64,000 bases of DNA from Luidia sarsii (lineage: Eukaryota > Echinodermata > Asteroidea > Paxillosida > Luidiidae). The notes under the pieces were generated by a model, which worked only from the letters and a program-made list of their open reading frames with translations, ran no database searches and was not told the origin of the DNA. The stretch lies in contig OX465114.1 in assembly GCA_949987565.1 (NCBI GenBank), positions 7,098,933-7,162,932 on the forward strand. The letters run 5' to 3'. Both the position numbers and the translations under genes were made by a program. How positions within the stretch are numbered: position 1 is the first letter of the stretch; the number at the start of each line of letters is the position of its first letter. Shown here piece by piece: positions 1 through 12,008 of this stretch.

Positions 1-693
1 GCTTGATCATAAAATCATCATAGTATGTTCGATTTCAGATTTTTCGTTGCTGATGGATAGATCTTTCCAAGGCCTGCTAGCAGGCCAAGTTTTAGCTTCG
101 TCAATATAATAATGAAGGAGATATTAACGTGCAAAGTTTATTTTTCTTTCCAGCTGCTGTCCTCCGACTGACTGTTGTGTACTGCTGTCTGCACACACGA
201 GCTGCCTAAGTGACTGAGGTTGGTTCTTTTTGCTTGATCGTAAAATCATCATACTGTGTTCGATTTCAGATTTTTCAACACTGATGGATAGATCTTTTCA
301 AGGCCTGTTAGCAGGCCAAGTTTTAGCTTCGTCAATATAATAATGAAGGAAATATTAACGTGCAAAGTGTATTTTTCTTTCCAGCTGCTGTCCGCCGACT
401 GACTGTTGTGTACTGCTGTCTGCACACACAAGCTGCCTGAGTGACTGAGGTTGGTTCTTTTTGCTTGATCATAAAATCATCATACTGTGTTCGATTTCAG
501 ATTTTTCACTGCTGATGGATAGATCTTTCCAAGGCCTGTTAGCAGGTCAAGTTTTAGCTTCGTCAATATAAAAATGAAGGAGATATTAACGTGCAAAGTG
601 TATTTTTCTTTCCAGCTGCTGTACGCCGACTGACTGTTGTGTACTGCTGTCTGCACACACAAGCTGCCTAAGTGACTGAGGTTGGTTCTTTTT
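1..693 (+). repeat. 3-monomer block that recurs at 10,623
   Basis: Three monomers in the order cgttgc type (with the perfect palindrome and cacgagc), gatcgta/caacac type, and gtacgcc type. The same order with the same private bases returns at 10623-11315. The 10,622-bp offset equals 46 monomers minus four bases, and the four missing bases are the four 230-bp monomers between the copies. The block is therefore a long-range duplicate. The copies differ at a few bases, for example gctttgtc at 10,950. Confidence 0.85.
71..86. other. Perfect 16-bp palindrome GGCCTGCTAGCAGGCC
   Basis: In the cgttgc class the hairpin site is completely self-complementary. Other classes have TTAG in the middle, giving a six-pair stem with a four-base loop, and many have CAGGTC, which turns one pair into a mismatch (G-U in RNA). 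The same perfect palindrome is at 8614-8629 and 10693-10708. Its function, if any, is unknown. Confidence 0.85.
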
Positions 694-1385
694 GCTTGAT
701 CATAAAATCATCATACTGTGTTCGATTTCAGATTTTTCACTGCTGATGGATAGATCTTTCCAAGGCCTGTTAGCAGGTCAAGTTTTAGCTTCGTCAATAT
801 AAAAATGAAGGAGATATTAACGTGCAAAGTGTATTTTTCTTTCCAGCTGCTGTACGCCGACTGACTGTTGTGTACTGCTGTCTGCACACACAAGCTGCCT
901 GAGTGACTGAGGTTGGTTCTTTTTGCTTGATCATAAAATCATCATACTGTGTTCGATTTCAGATTTATCACTACTGATGGATAGATCTTTCCAAGGCCTG
1001 TTAGCAGGTCAAGTTTTAGCTTCGTCAATATAAAAATGAAGGAGATATTAACGTGCAAAGTGTATTTTTCTTTCCAGCTGCTGTCCGCCGACTGACTGTT
1101 GTGTACTGCTGTCTGCACACACAAGCTGCCTGAGTGACTGAGGTTGGTTCTTTTTGCTTGATCATAAAATCATCATACTTTGTTTGATTTCAGATTTTTC
1201 ACTACTGATGGATAGATCTTTTCAGGGCCTGTTAGCAGGTCAAGTTTTAGCTTCGTCAATATAAAATGAAGGAGATATTAACGTGCAAAGTGTATTTTTC
1301 TTTCCAGCTGCTGTCCGCCGACTGACTGTTGTGTACTGCTGTCTGCACACACAAGCTGCCTGAGTGACTGAGGTTGGTTCTTTTT
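463..1385 (+). repeat. 4-monomer HOR, 923 bp, copy 1
   Basis: Monomer order: gtacgcc/taagtg, gtacgcc/tgagtg, ttatcactac, then a ctttgtttg/ttcagggcc monomer with a one-base deletion (tataaaatg) that makes it 230 bp. All four classes follow in the same order in the next 923 bp. The shared deletion shows that the block was copied as a unit rather than by independent mutation. Confidence 0.9.
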
Positions 1386-2308
1386 GCTTGATCATAAAAT
1401 CATCATACTGTGTTCGATTTCAGATTTTTCACTGCTGATGGATAGATCTTTCCAAGGCCTGTTAGCAGGTCAAGTTTTAGCTTCGTCAATATAAAAATGA
1501 AGGAGATATTAACGTGCAAAGTGTATTTTTCTTTCCAGCTGCTGTACGCCGACTGACTGTTGTGTACTGCTGTCTGCACACACAAGCTGCCTAAGTGACT
1601 GAGGTTGGTTCTTTTTGCTTGATCATAAAATCATCATACTGTGTTCGATTTCAGATTTTTCACTGCTGATGGATAGATCTTTCCAAGGCCTGTTAGCAGG
1701 TCAAGTTTTAGCTTCGTCAATATAAAAATGAAGGAGATATTAACGTGCAAAGTGTATTTTTCTTTCCAGCTGCTGTACGCCGACTGACTGTTGTGTACTG
1801 CTGTCTGCACACACAAGCTGCCTGAGTGACTGAGGTTGGTTCTTTTTGCTTGATCATAAAATCATCATACTGTGTTCGATTTCAGATTTATCACTACTGA
1901 TGGATAGATCTTTCCAAGGCCTGTTAGCAGGTCAAGTTTTAGCTTCGTCAATATAAAAATGAAGGAGATATTAACGTGCAAAGTGTATTTTTCTTTCCAG
2001 CTGCTGTCCGCCGACTGACTGTTGTGTACTGCTGTCTGCACACACAAGCTGCCTGAGTGACTGAGGTTGGTTCTTTTTGCTTGATCATAAAATCATCATA
2101 CTTTGTTTGATTTCAGATTTTTCACTACTGATGGATAGATCTTTTCAGGGCCTGTTAGCAGGTCAAGTTTTAGCTTCGTCAATATAAAATGAAGGAGATA
2201 TTAACGTGCAAAGTGTATTTTTCTTTCCAGCTGCTGTCCGCCGACTGACTGTTGTGTACTGCTGTCTGCACACACAAGCTGCCTGAGTGACTGAGGTTTG
2301 TTCTTTTT
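1386..2308 (+). repeat. 4-monomer HOR, 923 bp, copy 2
   Basis: Repeats the four classes of 463-1385 in order, including the one-base deletion in the last monomer (2079-2308). The visible difference is a gaggtttg in place of gaggttgg near 2296. The near-identity suggests a recent tandem duplication. Confidence 0.9.
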
Positions 2309-5300
2309 GCTTGATCATAAAATCATCATACTGTGTTCGATTTCAGATTTATCACTACTGATGGATAGATCTTTCCAAGGCCTGTTAGCAGGTCAAGTTT
2401 TAGCTTCGTCAATATAAAAATGAAGGAGATATTAACGTGCAAAGTGTATTTTTCTTTCCAGCTGCTGTCCGCCGACTGACTGTTTTGTACTGCTGTCTGC
2501 ACACACAAGCTGCCTGAGTGACTGAGGTTGGTTCTTTTTACTTGATCATAAAATCATCATAGTATGTTCGATTTCAGATTTTTCACTGCTGATGGATAGA
2601 TCTTTCCAAGGCCTGTTAGCAGGCCAAGTTTTAGCTTCGTCAATATAATAATGAAGGAGATATTAACGTGCAAAGTTTATTTTTCTTTCCAGCTGCTGTC
2701 CTCCGACTGACTGTTGTGTACTGCTGTCTGCAAACACAAGCTGCCTGAGTGACTGAGGTTGGTTCTTTTTGCTTGATCATAAAATCATCATACTGTGTTC
2801 GATTTCAGATTTATCACTACTGATGGATAGATCTTTCCAAGGCCTGTTAGCAGGTCAAGTTTTAGCTTCGTCAATATAAAAATGAAGGAGATATTAACGT
2901 GCAAAGTGTATTTTTCTTTCCAGCTGCTGTCCGCCGACTGACTGTTGTGTACTGCGCTCTGCACACACAAGCTGCCTGAGTGACTGAGGTTGGTTCTTTT
3001 TGCTTGATCATAAAATCATCATAGTATGTTCGATTTCAGATTTTTCACTGCTGATGGGTAGATCTTTCCAAGGCCTGTTAGCAGGCCAAGTTTTAGCTTC
3101 GTCAATATAATAATGAAGGACATATTAACGTGCAAAGTGTATTTTTCTTTCCAGCTGCTGTCCGCCGACTGACTGTTGTGTACTGCTGTCTGCACACACA
3201 AGCTGCCTGAGTGACTGAGGTTGGTTCTTTTTGCTTGATCATAAAATCATCATAGTATGTTCGATTTCAGATTTATCACTACTAATGGATAGATCTTTCC
3301 AAGGCCTGTTAGCAGGTCAAGTTTTAGCTTCGTCAATATAAAAATTAAGGAGATATTAACGTGCAAAGTGTATTTTTCTTTCCAGCTGCTGTCCGCCGAC
3401 TGACTGTTGTGTACTGCTGTCTGCACACACAAGCTGCCTGAGTGACTGAGGTTGGTTCTTTTTGCTTGATCATAAAATCATCATACTGTGTTCGATTTCA
3501 GATTTTTCACTGCTGATGGATAGATCTTTCCAAGGCCTGTTAGCAGGTCAAGTTTTAGCTTCGTCAATATAAAAATGAAGGAGATATTAACGTGCAAAGT
3601 GTATTTTTCTTTCCAGCTGCTGTCCGCCGACTGACTGTTGTGTACTGCTGTCTGCACACACAAGCTGCCTAAGTGACTGAGGTTGGTTCTTTTTGCTTGA
3701 TCATAAAATCATCATAGTATGTTCGATTTCAGATTTTTCACTGCTGATGGATAGATCTTAACAAGGCCTGTTAGCAGGCCAAGTTTTAGCTTCGTCAATA
3801 TAATAATGAAGGAGATATTAACGTGCAAAGTTTATTTTTCTTTCCAGCTGCTGTCCTCCGACTGACTGTTGTGTACTGCTGTCTGCACACACAAGCTGCC
3901 TAAGTGACTGAGGTTGGTTCTTTTTGCTTGATCATAAAATCATCATAGTATGTTCGATTTCAGATTTTTCACTGCTGATGGATAGATCTTAACAAGGCCT
4001 GTTAGCAGGCCAAGTTTTAGCTTCGTCAATATAATACTAAAGGAGATATTAACGTGCAAAGTTTATTTTTCTTTCCAGCTGCTGTCCTCCGACTGACTGT
4101 TGTGTACTGCTGTCTGCACACACAAGCTGCCTAAGTGACTGAGGTTGGTTCTTTTTGCTTGATCATAAAATCATCATACTGTGTTCGATTTCAGATTTTT
4201 CAACACTGATGGATAGATCTTTTCAAGGCCTGTTAGCAGGCCAAGTTTTAGCTTCGTCAATATAATAATGAAGGAGATATTAACGTGCAAAGTTTATTTT
4301 TCTTTCCAGCTGCTGTCCTCCGACTGACTGTTGTGTACTGCTGTCTGCACACACAAGCTGCCTAAGTGACTGAGGTTGGTTCTTTTTGCTTGATCGTAAA
4401 ATCATCATACTGTGTTCGATTTCAGATTTTTCAACACTGATGGATAGATCTTTTCAAGGCCTGTTAGCAGGCCAAGTTTTAGCTTCGTCAATATAAAAAT
4501 GAAGGAGATATTAACGTGCAAAGTGTATTTTTCTTTCCAGCTGCTGTCCGCCGACTGACTGTTGTGTACTGCTGTCTGCACACACAAGCTGCCTGAGTGA
4601 CTGAGGTTGGTTCTTTTTGCTTGATCATAAAATCATCATACTGTGTTCGATTTCAGATTTATCACTACTGATGGATAGATCTTTCCAAGGCCTGTTAGCA
4701 GGTCAAGTTTTAGCTTCGTCAATATAAAAATGAAGGAGATATTAACGTGCAAAGTGTATTTTTCTTTCCAGCTGCTGTCCGCCGACTGACTGTTGTGTAC
4801 TGCTGTCTGCACACACAAGCTGCCTGAGTGACTGAGGTTGGTTCTTTTTACTTGATCATAAAATCATCATAGTATGTTCGATTTCAGATTTTTCACTGCT
4901 GATGGATAGATCTTTCCAAGGCCTGTTAGCAGGCCAAGTTTTAGCTTCGTCAATATAAAAATGAAGGAGATATTAACGTGCAAAGTGTATTTTTCTTTCC
5001 AGCTGCTGTCCGCCGACTGACTGTTGTGTACTGCTGTCTGCACACACAAGCTGCCTAAGTGACTGAGGTTGGTTCTTTTTGCTTGATCATAAAATCATCA
5101 TACTGTGTTCGATTTCAGATTTTTCACTGCTGATGGTTAGATCTTTTCAAGGCCTGTTAGCAGGTCAAGTTTTAGCTTCGTCAATATAAAAATGAAGGAG
5201 ATATTAACGTGCAAAGTGTATTTTTCTTTCCAGCTGCTGTCCGCCGACTGACTGTTGTGTACTGCTGTCTGCACACACAAGCTGCCTAAGTGACTGAGGT

Positions 5301-5542
5301 TGGTTCTTTTTGCTTGATCATAAAATCATCATAGTATGTTCGATTTCAGATTTTTCAACACTGATGGATAGATCTTTCCAAGGCCTGTTAGCAGGTCAAG
5401 TTTTAGCTTCGTCAATATAAAAATGAAGGAGATATTAAAGTGCAAAGTGTATTTTTCTTTCCAGCTGCTGTCCGCCGACTGACTGTTGTGTACTGCTGTC
5501 TGCACACACAAGCTGCCTAAGTGACTGAGGTTGGTTCTTTTT
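2309..5542 (+). repeat. Mixed monomers without a clear local HOR
   Basis: Fourteen monomers of several classes. Starts and marks: 2309 gactgttttg; 2540 acttgatc and ctgcaaac; 2771 gcgctctgc; 3002 gatgggtag with aaggacat; 3233 actaatgg with aaaattaagg; 3695 and 3926 both atcttaacaagg, the latter also atactaaagg; 4157 and 4388 caacac; 5081 gatggttag; 5312 attaaagtg. The order 3233 to 4849 is matched, minus one monomer, at 46661-48046. No gene is present. Confidence 0.8.
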
Positions 5543-6465
5543 GCTTGATCATAAAATCATCATAGTATGTTCGATTTCAGATTTTTCACTGCTTATGGAT
5601 AGATCTTTCCAAGGCCTGTTAGCAGGCCAAGTTTTAGCTTCGTCAATATAATAATGAAGAAGATATTAACGTGCAAAGTTTATTTTTCTTTCCAGCTGCT
5701 GTCCTCCGACTGACTGTTGTGTACTGCTGTCTGCACACACAAGCTGCCTAAGTGACAGAGGTTGGTTCTTTTTGCTTGATCGTAAAATCATCATACTGTG
5801 TTCGATTTCAGATTTTTCAACACTGATGGATAGATCTTTTCAAGGCCTGTTAGCAGGCCAAGTTTTAGCTTCGTCAATATAATAATAAGGAAATATTAAC
5901 GTGCAAAGTGTATTTTTCTTTCCAGCTGCTGTCCGCCGACTGACTGTTGTGTACTGCTGTCTGCACACACAAGCTGCCTAAGTGACTGAGGTTGGTTCTT
6001 TTTGCTTGATCATAAAATCATCATAGTATGTTCGATTTCAGATTTATCACTACTAATGGATAGATCTTTCCAAGGCCTGTTAGCAGGTCAAGTTTTAGCT
6101 TCGTCAATATAAAAATTAAGGAGATATTAACGTGCAAAGTGTAGTTTTCTTTCCAGCTGCTGTCCGCCGACTGACTGTTGTGTACTGCTGTCTGCACACA
6201 CAAGCTGCCTGAGTGACTGAGGTTGGTTCTTTTTGCTTGATCATAAAATCATCATACTGTGTTCGATTTCAGATTTTTCACTGCTGATGGATAGATCTTT
6301 CCAAGGCCTGTTAGCAGGTCAAGTTTTAGCTTCGTCAATATAAAAATGAAGGAGATATTAACGTGCAAAGTGTATTTTTCTTTCCAGCTGCTGTCCGCCG
6401 ACTGACTGTTGTGTACTGCTGTCTGCACACACAAGCTGCCTAAGTGACTGAGGTTGGTTCTTTTT
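5543..6465 (+). repeat. 4-monomer HOR, 923 bp, copy 1 of second pair
   Basis: Monomer order: gcttatgg/gaagaagat/gtgacagagg; a gatcgta/caacac monomer with a net one-base loss (ataataagg, 230 bp); an actaatgg/aattaagg/gtagttttc monomer; then a majority-type monomer. The same four follow at 6466. This is the same length as the pair at 463-2308 but made of different classes, so it arose separately. Confidence 0.9.
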
Positions 6466-7388
6466 GCTTGATCATAAAATCATCATAGTATGTTCGATTT
6501 CAGATTTTTCACTGCTTATGGATAGATCTTTCCAAGGCCTGTTAGCAGGCCAAGTTTTAGCTTCGTCAATATAATAATGAAGAAGATATTAACGTGCAAA
6601 GTTTATTTTTCTTTCCAGCTGCTGTCCTCCGACTGACTGTTGTGTACTGCTGTCTGCACACACAAGCTGCCTAAGTGACAGAGGTTGGTTCTTTTTGCTT
6701 GATCGTAAAATCATCATACTGTGTTCGATTTCAGATTTTTCAACACTGATGGATAGATCTTTTCAAGGCCTGTTAGCAGGCCAAGTTTTAGCTTCGTCAA
6801 TATAATAATAAGGAAATATTAACGTGCAAAGTGTATTTTTCTTTCCAGCTGCTGTCCGCCGACTGACTGTTGTGTACTGCTGTCTGCACACACAAGCTGC
6901 CTAAGTGACTGAGGTTGGTTCTTTTTGCTTGATCATAAAATCATCATAGTATGTTCGATTTCAGATTTATCACTACTAATGGATAGATCTTTCCAAGGCC
7001 TGTTAGCAGGTCAAGTTTTAGCTTCGTCAATATAAAAATTAAGGAGATATTAACGTGCAAAGTGTAGTTTTCTTTCCAGCTGCTGTCCGCCGACTGACTG
7101 TTGTGTACTGCTGTCTGCACACACAAGCTGCCTGAGTGACTGAGGTTGGTTCTTTTTGCTTGATCATAAAATCATCATACTGTGTTCGATTTCAGATTTT
7201 TCACTGCTGATGGATAGATCTTTCCAAGGCCTGTTAGCAGGTCAAGTTTTAGCTTCGTCAATATAAAAATGAAGGAGATATTAACGTGCAAAGTGTATTT
7301 TTCTTTCCAACTGCTGTCCGCCGACTGACTGTTGTGTACTGCTGTCTGCACACACAAGCTGCCTAAGTGACTGAGGTTGGTTCTTTTT
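6466..7388 (+). repeat. 4-monomer HOR, 923 bp, copy 2 of second pair
   Basis: Repeats 5543-6465 class for class, including the shared one-base loss in the second monomer (6697-6926) and gtgacagagg. The difference I saw is ttccaactg for ttccagctg near 7308, which removes the PvuII site in that one monomer. Confidence 0.9.
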
Positions 7389-9236
7389 GCTTGATCATAA
7401 AATCATCATACTGTGTTTGATTTCAGATTTTTCACTGCTGATGGATAGATCTTTTCAAGGCCTGTTAGCAGGTCAAGTTTTAGCTTCGTCAATATAATAA
7501 TGAAGGAGATATTAACGTGCAAAGTTTATTTTTCTTTCCAGCTGCTGTCCTCCGACTGACTGTTGTGTACTGCTGTCTGCACACACAAGCTGCCTAAGTG
7601 ACTGAGGTTCGTTCTTTTTGCTTGATCGTAAAATCATCATACTGTGTTCGATTTCAGATTTTTCACCACTGATGGATAAATCTTTTCAAGGCCTGTTAGC
7701 AGGCCAAGTTATAGCTTCGTCAATTTAATAATGAAGGAAATATTAATGTGCAAAGTGTATTTTTCTTTCCAGCTGCTGTCCGCCGACTGACTGTTGTGTA
7801 CTGCTGTCTGCACACACAAGCTGCCTGAGTGACTGAGGTTGGTTCTTTTTGCTTGATCATAAAATCATCATAATATGTTTGATTTCAGATTTTTCACTAC
7901 TGATGGATAGATCTTTTCAAGGCCTGTTAGCAGGTCAAGTTTTAGCTTCGTCAATATAAAAATGAAGGAGATATTAACGTGCAAAGTGTATTTTTCTTTC
8001 CAGCTGCTGTACGCCGACTGACTGTTGTGTACTGCTGTCTGCACACACAAGCTGCCTGAGTGACTGAGGTTGGTTCTTTTTGCTTGATCATAAAATCATC
8101 ATAGTATGTTTGATTTCAGATTTTTCACTGCTGATGGATAGATCTTTCCAAGGCCTGTTAGCAGGCCAAGTTTTAGCTTCGTCAATATAATAATGAAGGA
8201 GATATTAACGTGCAAAGTTTATTTTTCTTTCCAGCTGCTGTCCTCCGACTGACTGTTGTGTACTGCTGTCTGCAAACACAAGCTGCCTGAGTGACTGAGG
8301 TTGGTTCTTTTTGCTTGATCATAAAATCATCATACTGTGTTCGATTTCAGATTTATCACTACTGATGGATAGATCTTTCCAAGGCCTGTTAGCAGGTCAA
8401 GTTTTAGCTTCGTCAATATAAAAATGAAGGAGATATTAACGTGCAAAGTGTATTTTTCTTTCCAGCTGCTGTCCGCCGACTGACTGTTGTGTACTGCTGT
8501 CTGCACACACAAGCTGCCTGAGTGACTGAGATTGGTTCTTTTTGCTTGATCATAAAATCATCATACTGTGTTCGATTTCAGATTTTTCGTTGCTGATGGA
8601 TAGATCTTTCCAAGGCCTGCTAGCAGGCCAAGTTTTAGCTTCGTCAATATAATAATGAAGGAGATATTAACGTGCAAAGTTTATTTTTCTTTCCAGCTGC
8701 TGTCCTCCGACTGACTGTTGTGTACTGCTGTCTGCACACACGAGCTGCCTAAGTGACTGAGGTTGGTTCTTTTTGCTTGATCGTAAAATCATCATACTGT
8801 GTTCGATTTCAGATTTTTCAACACTGATGGATAGATCTTTTCAAGGCCTGTTAGCAGGCCAAGTTTTAGCTTCGTCAATATAATAATGAAGGAAATATTA
8901 ACGTGCAAAGTGTATTTTTCTTTCCAGCTGCTGTCCGCCGACTGACTGTTGTGTACTGCTGTCTGCACACACAAGCTGCCTAAGTGACTGAGGTTGGTTC
9001 TTTTTGCTTGATCATAAAATCATCATAGTATGTTCGATTTCAGATTTTTCACTGCTGATGGATAGATCTTTCCAAGGCCTGTTAGCAGGCCAAGTTTTAG
9101 CTTCGTCAATATAATAATGAAGGAGATATTAACGTGCAAAGTGTATTTTTCTTTCCAGCTGCTGTCCGCCGACTGACTGTTGTGTACTGCTGTCTGCACA
9201 CACAAGCTGCCTAAGTGACTGAGGTTGGTTCTTTTT
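7389..9236 (+). repeat. Mixed monomers, including several unusual singletons
   Basis: Eight monomers. The one at 7620 has several private bases (ataaatc, gttatagc, aatttaata, ttaatgtg). The one at 7851 begins with taatatgtttg and has gtacgcc. 8082 carries ctgcaaac. 8544-8774 is a cgttgc monomer with the palindrome and cacgagc, followed at 8775 by the caacac class, echoing the order at 1-462 and 10623-11084. There is no neat local HOR and no gene. Confidence 0.8.
8614..8629. other. Perfect 16-bp palindrome, second occurrence
   Basis: Same sequence and monomer position as at 71-86, in the monomer 8544-8774, which also shares cgttgc and cacgagc with it. Confidence 0.85.
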
Positions 9237-9929
9237 GCTTGATCATAAAATCATCATAGTATGTTTGATTTCAGATTTTTCACTGCTGATGGATAGATCT
9301 TTCCAAGGCCTGTTAGCAGGACAAGTTTTAGCTTCGTCAATATAATAATGAAGGAGATATTAACGTGCAAAGTGTATTTTTCTTTCCAGCTGCTGTCCGC
9401 CGACTGACTGTTGTGTACTGCTGTCTGCACACACAAGCTGCCTGAGTGACTGAGGTTGGTTCTTTTTGCTTGATCATAAAATCATCATAGTATGTTCGAT
9501 TTCAGATTTACCACTACTAATTGATAGATCTTTCCAAGGCCTGTTAGCAGGTCAAGTTTTAGCTTCGTCAATATAAAAATTAAGGAGATATTAACGTGCA
9601 AAGTGTAGTTTTCTTTCCAGCTGCTGTCCGCCGACTGACTGTTGTGTACTGCTGTCTGCACACACAAGCTGCCTGAGTGACTGAGATTGGTTCTTTTTGC
9701 TTGATCATAAAATCATCATACTGCGTTCGATTTCAGATTTTTCACTGCTGATGGATAGATCTTCCCAAGGCCTGTTAGCAGGTCAAGTTTTAGCTTCGTC
9801 AATATAAAAATGAAGGAGATATTAACGTGCAAAGTGTATTTTTCTTTCCAGCTGCTGTCCGCCGACTGACTGTTGTGTACTGCTGTATGCACACACAAGC
9901 TGCCTAAGTGACTGAGGTTGGTTCTTTTT
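9237..9929 (+). repeat. 3-monomer HOR, 693 bp, copy 1
   Basis: Three monomers with private marks: gtatgtttg with aggacaag; ttaccactactaattg with gtagttttc and gagattgg; actgcg with cttcccaagg and ctgtatgc. The identical trio follows immediately. These marks occur nowhere else that I saw in the window, so the duplication is local. Confidence 0.92.
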
Positions 9930-10622
9930 GCTTGATCATAAAATCATCATAGTATGTTTGATTTCAGATTTTTCACTGCTGATGGATAGATCTTTCCAAG
10001 GCCTGTTAGCAGGACAAGTTTTAGCTTCGTCAATATAATAATGAAGGAGATATTAACGTGCAAAGTGTATTTTTCTTTCCAGCTGCTGTCCGCCGACTGA
10101 CTGTTGTGTACTGCTGTCTGCACACACAAGCTGCCTGAGTGACTGAGGTTGGTTCTTTTTGCTTGATCATAAAATCATCATAGTATGTTCGATTTCAGAT
10201 TTACCACTACTAATTGATAGATCTTTCCAAGGCCTGTTAGCAGGTCAAGTTTTAGCTTCGTCAATATAAAAATTAAGGAGATATTAACGTGCAAAGTGTA
10301 GTTTTCTTTCCAGCTGCTGTCCGCCGACTGACTGTTGTGTACTGCTGTCTGCACACACAAGCTGCCTGAGTGACTGAGATTGGTTCTTTTTGCTTGATCA
10401 TAAAATCATCATACTGCGTTCGATTTCAGATTTTTCACTGCTGATGGATAGATCTTCCCAAGGCCTGTTAGCAGGTCAAGTTTTAGCTTCGTCAATATAA
10501 AAATGAAGGAGATATTAACGTGCAAAGTGTATTTTTCTTTCCAGCTGCTGTCCGCCGACTGACTGTTGTGTACTGCTGTATGCACACACAAGCTGCCTAA
10601 GTGACTGAGGTTGGTTCTTTTT
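9930..10622 (+). repeat. 3-monomer HOR, 693 bp, copy 2
   Basis: Repeats all the private marks of 9237-9929 (aggacaag, actaattg, cttccc, ctgtatgc). By eye the two copies are the same sequence. This suggests one of the youngest events in the window. Confidence 0.92.
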
Positions 10623-12008
10623 GCTTGATCATAAAATCATCATAGTATGTTCGATTTCAGATTTTTCGTTGCTGATGGATAGATCTTTCCAAGGCCTGCT
10701 AGCAGGCCAAGTTTTAGCTTCGTCAATATAATAATGAAGGAGATATTAACGTGCAAAGTTTATTTTTCTTTCCAGCTGCTGTCCTCCGACTGACTGTTGT
10801 GTACTGCTGTCTGCACACACGAGCTGCCTAAGTGACTGAGGTTGGTTCTTTTTGCTTGATCGTAAAATCATCATACTGTGTTCGATTTCAGATTTTTCAA
10901 CACTGATGGATAGATCTTTTCAAGGCCTGTTAGCAGGCCAAGTTTTAGCTTTGTCAATATAATAATGAAGGAAATATTAACGTGCAAAGTGTATTTTTCT
11001 TTCCAGCTGCTGTCCGCCGACTGACTGTTGTGTACTGCTGTCTGCACACACAAGCTGCCTGAGTGACTGAGGTTGGTTCTTTTTGCTTGATCATAAAATC
11101 ATCATACTGTGTTCGATTTCAGATTTTTCACTGCTGATGGATAGATCTTTCCAAGGCCTGTTAGCAGGTCAAGTTTTAGCTTCGTCAATATAAAAATGAA
11201 GGAGATATTAACGTGCAAAGTGTATTTTTCTTTCCAGCTGCTGTACGCCGACTGACTGTTGTGTACTGCTGTCTGCACACACAAGCTGCCTAAGTGACTG
11301 AGGTTGGTTCTTTTTGCTTGATCATAAAATCATCATACTGTGTTCGATTTCAGATTTTTCACTGCTGATGGATAGATCTTTCCAAGGCCTGTTAGCAGGT
11401 CAAGTTTTAGCTTCGTCAATATAAAAATGAAGGAGATATTAACGTGCAAAGTGTATTTTTCTTTCCAGCTGCTGTACGCCGACTGACTGTTGTGTACTGC
11501 TGTCTGCACACACAAGCTGCCTAAGTGACTGAGGTTGGTTCTTTTTGCTTGATCATAAAATCATCATAGTATGTTCGATTTCAGATTTTTCACTGCTGAT
11601 GGATAGATCTGTCCAAGGCCTGTTAGCAGGCCAAGTTTTAGCTTCGTCAATATAATAATGAAGGAGATATTAACGTGCAAAGTGTATTTTTCTTTCCAGC
11701 TGCTGTCCGCCGACTGACTGTTGTGTACTGCTGTCTGCACACACAAGCTGCCTAAGTGACTGAGGTTGGTTCTTTTTGCTTGATCGTAAAATCATCATAC
11801 TGTGTTCGATTTCAGATTTTTCAACACTGATGGATAGATCTTTTCAAGGCCTGTTAGCAGGTCAAGTTTTAGCTTCGTCAATATAAAAATGAAGGAGATA
11901 TTAACGTGCAAAGTGTATTTTTCTTTCCAGCTGCTGTCCGCCGACTGACTGTTGTGTACTGCTGTCTGCACACACAAGCTGCCTAAGTGACTGAGGTTGG
12001 TTCTTTTT
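10623..12008 (+). repeat. Duplicate of the window's first block, plus three monomers
   Basis: 10623-11315 repeats the order of 1-693. It is followed by another gtacgcc monomer (11316), a monomer with atctgtcc (11547) and a gatcgta/caacac monomer with the aaaaatg class of centre (11778). No gene is present. Confidence 0.82.
10693..10708. other. Perfect 16-bp palindrome, third occurrence
   Basis: Same sequence and monomer position as at 71-86, in the monomer 10623-10853, which is the long-range duplicate of the first monomer of the window. Confidence 0.85.

Noticed and set aside
121..400. gaaggag before a start-like codon as a bacterial ribosome-binding site
   Set aside because: It is part of the repeat and recurs 277 times. 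No reading frame of any length follows on the + strand, and the sequence is not bacterial in character.
249..431. A family of 60-codon - strand reading frames (198 monomers keep a version of it), which could be taken for a multicopy peptide gene
   Set aside because: The start is TTG, and there is no ATG in frame except in the few aaggacat copies. The frame is broken by stops or indels in 79 of 277 monomers, amino-acid changes are frequent and unconstrained, and no promoter or unique flank exists. An open frame of this size can arise by chance once and then be copied with the repeat.
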